Shown here: in pieces, positions 7,616-13,093 of the stretch
Layout: every line of letters starts with the position of its first letter
Position numbering within the stretch: position 1 is the stretch's first letter
Assembly (NCBI GenBank): GCA_947178565.1
Contig: CAMWYV010000006.1
Coordinates: 1 to 13,093, forward strand
DNA: 13,093 bases
Source of the DNA: an uncultured Porphyromonadaceae bacterium
Lineage (GTDB): Bacteria; Bacteroidota; Bacteroidia; Bacteroidales; Muribaculaceae
Direction: 5' to 3'
The notes under the pieces: generated by a model
What the model was told of the DNA's origin: nothing
The model's input: the letters and a program-made list of their open reading frames with translations, nothing else
The model's database searches: none
Made by a program: the position numbers and the translations under genes

Positions 7616-10594
7616 TTATTTAAGTCGTTTTTCAATCATTTCAAAAATATCCGCTTCGCTACCGGGATAGTTTTCTTTAAGTGTTCGCAAATATTCATCA
7701 GCCTCGAAAGTCTCACCCTGCGCTCTGAGAGCATCACTCAGCACAATGAATCCTCTGGCAAGCCAATATGCATGAGGCGGATTTGAGTTGATAAACTCGT
7801 CGGCAATTTTTGCCGCGTCCTCACTTTTGCCATCAGCCACAAGTGACTCAGCAAGCGCTATGGCACTTCTTGCTCCATAAGTTTCCGTCGGATTCACAGC
7901 CAATTCACTCCATATCTCACGAGCCTTTTCCGAGTTGCCGATACGGTTCAGGGCAAGCGCTTTGGAATACTTGATCTCACTATTATTGGATTGAGAACCT
8001 GCAGAAGACGACAGAAGGGCATCTGCTACCGCCACTACTTCGGCATTTTCACCCAAAGCCAGAGCAGAACGCATATATCCGATACGCGCATTGTGCAGGT
8101 TTCGTGTACCTGTTGCTTTGACCGATAATGTACGGAATGTTTCAAGGGCTAATTCACCTTTACCGAGAGCCATTTCCGATTCCGCCTTAATCAACATGGC
8201 ATCCTCAGCGGCGGAAGCATCCGGATATACCCCGAGAAGTCTATCCGAGAAAGAGAGGGCGGCAGGGTAATCAGCCTTATTATAAGCAGCCTCGGCAAGG
8301 TAGAACAGGGCTTGCGCTTCATGAATCCCCTTAGGATATTCGCTTAGATATTTATTCAGCCTCTCGGTCTTGTCTTCGTTTATGTAATCTGACTCAGCCG
8401 CCCTGAATGAAAGAGCGTCAAGCTCTGACGGGTTAACGGAGGGAGCATCCTGAACAGTAGCCATAAACTGAACGAACTGCTGCAATCCGCCGTCTTCGGC
8501 ATAAATCCGTTTGAGGTCATCAATAGCAAGAACCGCCTCCTCACTTGTAGGATATGTGGTTATCACCTTCTTATAATTCTCCACTGCCGATTTGCGGTCA
8601 CCGGTATTGAGATATGTGATTGCGAGCTGCAGCATCCCCTTTCTACCGTAAGCGGTAGAGCCATACTTGTCAAGCAAAGTGTTATATACCTCGATCGTTT
8701 TAGACATATTACCTAACGCAGCATAAGCCTCCGCCTTTTCGAGTAGCGCCGCTGGCACAAGCGCTGAAGCGGGAAATTTCTGTATCATTTCATCCATCCG
8801 ATGAATCTTCTCGGAATGTTTTCTCTGCAGACCAAGCATAACAGCCTGCTGATACATCGGATAATCACCGGCGGATGGGTTCAGCGAAAATGCCTTGTCA
8901 TAATTATCCGCAGCCTCGGCAAATTTTGAAGAATAATAGAGGCAGTCCCCTATACGACTATATGCATCCGCTTTCATTTCATTTGAGGCATTACCGGATG
9001 CAACAGTTCTGAAATTACCGAGCGCAGCCGCATATTTATCGGATGCAAATTGCGAATAAGCGAGATTATACCGTGCCAGCAACGCATTAACATCCTTGGA
9101 ATTGGCTCCGCTCAGATATCTGTTGAAGCAGGAAGCCGCACCGTCATAGTTACCGTTGTCGTACATACATATACCCTGCCACAGTAGAGACTGCCGGGCT
9201 ACGGCGGCATCACTCGGGGACATAGTCGCAGCTTCTGCAAAACGCCTGAGCGCCTCAGCAACTTTTCCTGCCGAATAATCTCTGGTACCTGCCATGAAAA
9301 GCGCCCGCTGCTTTGCAAGAAGCATGGATTTCGAGGGTCGCTTCATATTTCCCACCACGCGGAGAACATTCTCAAAATCATTGTCCGACATATATCCGTC
9401 AAGAATATACCTCTCGACCTCGGATGCGTATTTCGATTGCGGATAACTTGTGAGGAAATTCTCAAACAGAGCCACCGAATTACCAAAAGGCAATCTGCCG
9501 CCGTTTGATTTCGCAACGGCATAATTATACAGTGCCTCCTCCGACACCTCTTTGTCGAAGTTCATCTTAAACGCTTTCTCAAATGCCATAAGTGCGGAGG
9601 TCGCATTACCGTCGGCAACATAGCATTGCCCGAGATACAGGTTCGCGCTCTGACCCATCGCATCATCCTGAGAAGTTACGCGCTTGAACATAGTTGCCGC
9701 ACCACCGTAATTCCCGGTGTGATACTCGCTCACACCAAGTATATATGCCGTTGAAGGCATGATGTCTTCACCCACTTCACGCACATAATTTTTGAGATAT
9801 GGAATAGCCTCCGACTCTCTGCCGAGATTAAACAGCGACTCACCCGCGATTCTGCAAGCCTCGGCATTATATTCCGGTATAGCCTTGGATGCGATTACGG
9901 AGGCTGCATTTGCAAGGGCTTCTTCAAAACGGTGTTCCACAAAATCAATCTGTGCGATATAATACTTTGCCTGTGTGCCGAATTCAGCATTTGAAGAAAG
10001 CGATTTGAATACCGGTAGTGCCTTTTTATAGTCCCCTCTGGCATAGGCTATGTATGCAAGACCGAATTCACGCCCCACACCATATGCTCCCTTAGGAGAA
10101 AGCTGTGTGAAAAGAGCCTCCGCCGAGTCGATATCATCAAGTGCGAGATATGAATAAGCCTTGTGGTAATTCAGATTCTGAGCATCAGGGGCTGAAAAAC
10201 TTTCCTCGTCAATATTATTGTAAATATCAAGTGCCTCGCTATATTTCCGTGAGTCAAAATATGAATTAGCCAACGCGAGAGCGGCTTCGCCACAAAGGGG
10301 TGAGGCAGGACAGTCGGCAATCCACGCCTTCAGTTTTGCCGGAGCGGCGGCATCTCTCTCAGCCACCGCGGCAAGCGCCTCAAGCAGTGATGCCTCCTCT
10401 ATCTGAGCGGAGGTAGGATTGAGAGTTTTCAGTTTGGAAATCTGATCGAGACATCCTACCGGATTATTATCCGCGAGCATTTTACGAGCACGTAAAAGGT
10501 ACCCCGCCGCATCGGGGGAATTCAGCTGTGCAAAGCCATTCGCAGTACAGAATGCGACAGCAAGCAACGCCGAGGCTAATCTAAGGCATTTCAT
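7616..10594 (-). CDS. Large secreted TPR-repeat protein
   Basis: 992 residues from the ATG at 10594. Residues 1-22 are a Sec signal peptide (MKCLRLAS start, hydrophobic core, cleavage near GFA|Q). The rest is a near-continuous helical solenoid of TPR/Sel1-like pairs, with recurring A-x-x-Y/L..G-x-x-x-x-A and ..A-x-x-x-F/Y..P patterns (for example YSEALDIYNNI, YAAALGNFRTV, FAEAADNYDKAFSLNP, KSAVENYKKVITTYP). No catalytic motif is visible. No lipobox is seen (the Cys at 16 is preceded by Phe), so it is probably a soluble periplasmic scaffold. An upstream in-frame ATG at 10681 would add 29 residues. It is rejected because that stretch encodes the pgi terminator and lies upstream of the promoter, whereas the inner start begins a clean signal peptide. 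It heads a four-gene block with the plugless barrel, which suggests an envelope complex. It resembles, in architecture only, TPR proteins that work with export barrels. Function unknown. Confidence 0.85.
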   Translation of the reverse strand: MKCLRLASALLAVAFCTANGFAQLNSPDAAGYLLRARKMLADNNPVGCLDQISKLKTLNPTSAQIEEASLLEALAAVAERDAAAPAKLKAWIADCPASPLCGEAALALANSYFDSRKYSEALDIYNNIDEESFSAPDAQNLNYHKAYSYLALDDIDSAEALFTQLSPKGAYGVGREFGLAYIAYARGDYKKALPVFKSLSSNAEFGTQAKYYIAQIDFVEHRFEEALANAASVIASKAIPEYNAEACRIAGESLFNLGRESEAIPYLKNYVREVGEDIMPSTAYILGVSEYHTGNYGGAATMFKRVTSQDDAMGQSANLYLGQCYVADGNATSALMAFEKAFKMNFDKEVSEEALYNYAVAKSNGGRLPFGNSVALFENFLTSYPQSKYASEVERYILDGYMSDNDFENVLRVVGNMKRPSKSMLLAKQRALFMAGTRDYSAGKVAEALRRFAEAATMSPSDAAVARQSLLWQGICMYDNGNYDGAASCFNRYLSGANSKDVNALLARYNLAYSQFASDKYAAALGNFRTVASGNASNEMKADAYSRIGDCLYYSSKFAEAADNYDKAFSLNPSAGDYPMYQQAVMLGLQRKHSEKIHRMDEMIQKFPASALVPAALLEKAEAYAALGNMSKTIEVYNTLLDKYGSTAYGRKGMLQLAITYLNTGDRKSAVENYKKVITTYPTSEEAVLAIDDLKRIYAEDGGLQQFVQFMATVQDAPSVNPSELDALSFRAAESDYINEDKTERLNKYLSEYPKGIHEAQALFYLAEAAYNKADYPAALSFSDRLLGVYPDASAAEDAMLIKAESEMALGKGELALETFRTLSVKATGTRNLHNARIGYMRSALALGENAEVVAVADALLSSSAGSQSNNSEIKYSKALALNRIGNSEKAREIWSELAVNPTETYGARSAIALAESLVADGKSEDAAKIADEFINSNPPHAYWLARGFIVLSDALRAQGETFEADEYLRTLKENYPGSEADIFEMIEKRLK

Positions 10595-10609
10595 TGTCGT
10601 GAAGATTAT

Positions 10610-10623
10610 ACTTTGCGCAAAGT
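10610..10623. repeat. 14-bp perfect palindrome overlapping the TPR-operon promoter
   Basis: ACTTTGCGCAAAGT is perfectly self-complementary over 14 bases. It covers most of the -7 element and the probable transcription start of the TPR operon, about 16 bases before the ATG. The position suits a repressor operator, or a short hairpin at the 5' end of the mRNA. Part of the symmetry comes from the TTTG of the promoter motif itself, which lowers its significance. Confidence 0.4.
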
Positions 10624-10646
10624 TACAATAAAAATCAATACACAAA
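10618..10646 (-). promoter_or_regulatory. Candidate Bacteroidetes promoter for the TPR-barrel-GT2-pyrC block
   Basis: The minus strand carries TAACTTTG at 10625-10618, matching the -7 consensus TAnnTTTG. A TTTG lies at 10646-10643, 17 bases upstream, slightly shorter than the usual 19-21. The -33 region falls in the T-run of the pgi terminator, so the two signals share bases. Initiation near 10612 would leave a leader of about 15-20 nt with no Shine-Dalgarno sequence, which is common in this phylum. This promoter also supports the inner start codon of the TPR gene. Confidence 0.55.
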
Positions 10647-10680
10647 AAATGCCCTCCGGAGGGACTGACCTCGGAGGGCA
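10644..10680 (-). terminator. Rho-independent terminator after pgi
   Basis: On the minus strand, TGCCCTCCG and CGGAGGGCA form a 9-bp GC-rich stem around a 13-base loop, followed immediately by TTTTTT. It begins 22 bases after the pgi stop. Part of the loop (AGG with CCT) could extend the stem. This is a textbook intrinsic terminator that ends the gpsA-pgi transcript just before the next promoter. Confidence 0.9.
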
Positions 10681-10702
10681 AATAAATTATAGCGCTCGTT
10701 GA

Positions 10703-12052
10703 TTATGCGTTGTCGGCAAGACGTTTCTTCATCTCTTCCGTTTCTTTTTCATAACCGGGTTTCTCGAGAAGAGCAAACATATTTTTCTTATATGCCTCCA
10801 CTCCGGGCTGGTTGAACGGATTCACACCAAGCATATAACCGCTGATACCGCACGCCTTTTCAAAGAAATAGATCAGCTGACCGATATACTCCTCGCGGAG
10901 AGCGGGAAGAGTGATGACGATATTGGGAACACCACCGTCTATGTGAGCTATGCGTGTGCCGAGTTCCGCCATTTTATTGACCTGGTCGATGCGCTTGCCT
11001 GCAAGGAAGTTCAGTCCGTCAAGGTTGGTGTTATCGGTAGGTACGATAACTTCATGATCCTGCTGCTCGAGAGTGAGCACTGTTTCAAAGATAGTGCGCT
11101 CGCCATCCTGAATCCACTGACCCATTGAGTGGAGATCGGTCGTGAGATCTACAGATGCAGGGAAGATGCCCTTGCCGTCCTTGCCCTCGCTCTCGCCATA
11201 GAGCTGTTTCCACCATTCGGCGAAATAGTGTAGCTTGGGGCAATAGTTGGCAAGTATCTCGGTTTTCTTTCCCGCGCGGTAAAGAGCGTTTCTTGTCTGC
11301 GCATAGAGCTGGGCGGGATTCTGCTCGCCGGGCTCGGCGGTGATTGTTTCCATATCTGCCGCACCCTTCATGAGCGCCTTGATGTCATATCCGGCAACTG
11401 CGATGGGAAGAAGACCGACAGGAGAGAGCACCGAGAAACGACCGCCAACATTGTCGGCGATAACAAAGGTCTTGTAACCCTCCTCATTTGAAAGCTGACG
11501 GAGCGCACCACGCTTCTCGTCCGTGATAGCCACAATCAGCTCTGCAGCTTTGGCTTTACTCACTTGCTTTTCAAGCATATCTTTAAGCAAACGGAAGGCA
11601 ATTGCAGGCTCGGTTGTAGTACCGCTCTTTGAAATCACGATAATGCCGAACTTCTTGTCTCTGAGAAGATCCATAAGCTCGAACATATAATCCTCGCCTA
11701 TATTCTGACCCGCAAAAATCACTTTGGGATTTCCGGCAGGGAGCTTGTATGCCGCAAAAGAATCGCTGAGCGCCTCAATGACGGCTTTTGCGCCGAGGTA
11801 AGAACCGCCGATACCTATGCACACCACATATTCGCAGCTTTTCTGCAGTTTCGCTGCAGTAGCCTCAATGTCATCGAGAAGCGCCGCGGGAGTGGTAGAG
11901 GGAAGATTCACCCAACCGAGAAAATCGTTACCGGCTCCGGTGCCTTTGTCAACGGTTTCAAGACATTTCCGAGCCTCTGCGTCAAGCGCCTTGATGCTCT
12001 CCGCACTTACGGTCTGATATACAGACGATACGTTTACTCCAATAGTTTTCAT
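10703..12052 (-). CDS. pgi: Glucose-6-phosphate isomerase
   Basis: 449 residues from ATG 12052, typical of the short bacterial form. It interconverts glucose 6-phosphate and fructose 6-phosphate in the cytoplasm. The sugar-phosphate isomerase fold shows [12 protein letters not shown] (78-89), [12 protein letters not shown] (139-150, phosphate-binding SIS loop), [12 protein letters not shown] (200-211, matching PGI signature 1), [13 protein letters not shown] in the later third, and [20 protein letters not shown] (405-424, matching PGI signature 2 with its catalytic Lys). A TTG ten codons upstream overlaps the gpsA stop. ATG is preferred because it begins MKTI and places the motifs normally. 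It follows gpsA by 26 bases and is closed by the terminator at 10644-10680, so gpsA-pgi form a transcript end. No truncation or missing motif is seen. Confidence 0.97.
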   Translation of the reverse strand: MKTIGVNVSSVYQTVSAESIKALDAEARKCLETVDKGTGAGNDFLGWVNLPSTTPAALLDDIEATAAKLQKSCEYVVCIGIGGSYLGAKAVIEALSDSFAAYKLPAGNPKVIFAGQNIGEDYMFELMDLLRDKKFGIIVISKSGTTTEPAIAFRLLKDMLEKQVSKAKAAELIVAITDEKRGALRQLSNEEGYKTFVIADNVGGRFSVLSPVGLLPIAVAGYDIKALMKGAADMETITAEPGEQNPAQLYAQTRNALYRAGKKTEILANYCPKLHYFAEWWKQLYGESEGKDGKGIFPASVDLTTDLHSMGQWIQDGERTIFETVLTLEQQDHEVIVPTDNTNLDGLNFLAGKRIDQVNKMAELGTRIAHIDGGVPNIVITLPALREEYIGQLIYFFEKACGISGYMLGVNPFNQPGVEAYKKNMFALLEKPGYEKETEEMKKRLADNA

Positions 12053-12078
12053 AGGTAAAATATGTTTGGTTTTATATA

Positions 12079-13074
12079 TCAAATAAATGTTTCCGCCATA
12101 TCGCGGATTGCCTTGGAGGGATTGATTCCGCGGTACAGAATATCATACACTCCGTCAAGTATAGGCATCGGCACATCATAATGCTCGTTGATTTCATGGA
12201 TGCATTTGGTACCGTAGTATCCTTCAGCCGTCTGCTCCATCTCCATTCGCGCCGCCTTGACCGAATAGCCTTTACCTATCATTGCGCCGAAGTTGTGGTT
12301 ACGGCTGAATCGCGAATATGATGTCACCAACAGATCACCCAGATAAACCGAGTCGCAGATCTGCCTGGGTCGCGGACAAACGGTATTTACAAATCTCTCC
12401 ATTTCGCGTATGGCGTTGCTCACAAGCATGGCGAGGAAATTGTCACCGCTCTTCAAGCCATGAACGATCCCTGCGGCGATGGAATAGACATTCTTGAGCA
12501 CCGCGGCATACTCGATGCCGTTTACATCGGTTGAAGTGATGGTTTTCAGGGCTTTGCCGCTCAGACAGTTCGCGAACTTCTCGGCAATGAAAATATCGGG
12601 ACTCCCGATTGTGAGATAGCTCTGGCGCCCCAGCGCAACCTCCTCCGCATGACAGGGACCTGCCACAACCAGGGTTTTCTTCACATCCACGCCAAAGCGT
12701 TTCTGCATATATGTGGTGATTATCTGGTTGTCATCAGGCACAATGCCCTTTACCGCAGACACCACGTATTTATCGGATATATCGACCTGGATTTTATCCA
12801 CATGCGCCTTGAAATAGGGCGAGGGCATCACAAGCAGAAGAGTATCCGCCTGCGAGCAGACATAGTTGATGTCAGATGAAAATTCAATTCTCTCAATGTC
12901 AAATACCACATCGCTGAGATATGCGGGATTTCTGCGGTGACGCTTGAAATATTCGATACGGTCATCGCGCCGCATATACCAGAGAATGGTCTCGCAGTTG
13001 TCAAGCAGAAGTTTGGCGAGTGCGGTAGCCCAGCTTCCGCCACCCATCACTGCTACTGTTCCGGGGAAATTCAT
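12079..13074 (-). CDS. gpsA: Glycerol-3-phosphate dehydrogenase [NAD(P)+]
   Basis: 331 residues, normal length. It reduces dihydroxyacetone phosphate to sn-glycerol 3-phosphate for phospholipid synthesis in the cytoplasm. The Rossmann dinucleotide loop is [11 protein letters not shown] (10-20). Family motifs follow: VMPSPYF (82-88), SAVKGI (106-111, Lys109), [10 protein letters not shown] (138-147), [13 protein letters not shown] (190-202, catalytic Lys194), GDLLVT (246-251, Asp247), SRNHNFG (257-263) and [11 protein letters not shown] (284-294). GPCHAEE in place of the GPSFAxE seen in proteobacteria is, as I recall, normal in Bacteroidetes. The ATG at 13074 starts right at the Rossmann strand. 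Only 19 bases lie upstream in the window (containing TTATATAA), too few to identify a promoter. In relatives, lysS often precedes gpsA (recalled synteny, not visible here). Confidence 0.96.
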   Translation of the reverse strand: MNFPGTVAVMGGGSWATALAKLLLDNCETILWYMRRDDRIEYFKRHRRNPAYLSDVVFDIERIEFSSDINYVCSQADTLLLVMPSPYFKAHVDKIQVDISDKYVVSAVKGIVPDDNQIITTYMQKRFGVDVKKTLVVAGPCHAEEVALGRQSYLTIGSPDIFIAEKFANCLSGKALKTITSTDVNGIEYAAVLKNVYSIAAGIVHGLKSGDNFLAMLVSNAIREMERFVNTVCPRPRQICDSVYLGDLLVTSYSRFSRNHNFGAMIGKGYSVKAARMEMEQTAEGYYGTKCIHEINEHYDVPMPILDGVYDILYRGINPSKAIRDMAETFI

Positions 13075-13093
13075 GGTTATATAACAAATAAGG

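Noticed and set aside
7616..10594. PorW/SprE-type gliding or type IX secretion TPR lipoprotein
   Set aside because: There is no lipobox, no other type IX secretion gene is in the window, and the TPR pattern alone is not diagnostic.
10595..10681. 29-residue N-terminal extension of the TPR protein from an upstream ATG
   Set aside because: It would translate through the pgi terminator and promoter region and bury the signal peptide. The inner ATG at 10594 begins a proper signal peptide.
12053..12082. TTG start of pgi overlapping the gpsA stop, adding ten residues
   Set aside because: A nearby ATG gives the usual MKTI start and normal family length. The extra residues resemble translated intergenic sequence.

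Overview
The window looks like a chromosomal segment from a member of the Bacteroidales. A gut lineage such as Muribaculaceae or Bacteroides is plausible, but that placement is inference. The evidence is: a two-subunit 2-oxoacid:ferredoxin oxidoreductase with a fused gamma-alpha chain; a Bacteroidetes-type GpsA-Pgi pair; a plugless TonB-receptor-like barrel ending in a BAM-type terminal Phe; two TAnnTTTG promoter elements; and no clear Shine-Dalgarno sequences. Every supported gene is on the minus strand, so transcription runs from high to low coordinates. Coding density is very high. No tRNA, rRNA, CRISPR array, insertion sequence or phage gene was seen.

In transcription order there are three blocks. 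Block 1 (13074-10644) is gpsA (NAD(P)-dependent glycerol-3-phosphate dehydrogenase, phospholipid head-group supply) and pgi (glucose-6-phosphate isomerase), closed by a strong intrinsic terminator. Block 2 (about 10625-3825) begins at a promoter directly behind that terminator. It holds four tightly packed or overlapping genes: a 992-residue secreted TPR solenoid, a 553-residue outer-membrane barrel without a plug, a GT2 polyprenol-phosphate mannosyltransferase-like enzyme, and a dihydroorotase (PyrC). Block 3 (about 3793-1) has its own TAACTTTG element and contains korA, korB (2-oxoacid, probably 2-oxoglutarate, to acyl-CoA with reduction of ferredoxin) and, after a 52-base gap with no recognisable promoter or terminator, an OmpA/Pal-like lipoprotein cut off by the window's left edge.

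Blocks 1 and 3 are mostly ordinary central metabolism. The part most worth a second look is block 2. A long periplasmic TPR scaffold is paired with a barrel whose N-terminus is a proline-rich tail instead of a plug, and both are probably co-transcribed with a lipid-linked mannose donor synthase. This could be an uncharacterised envelope assembly or export module, but the function is inference. Two short palindromes sit on or beside the two TAACTTTG promoter elements and could be operators.
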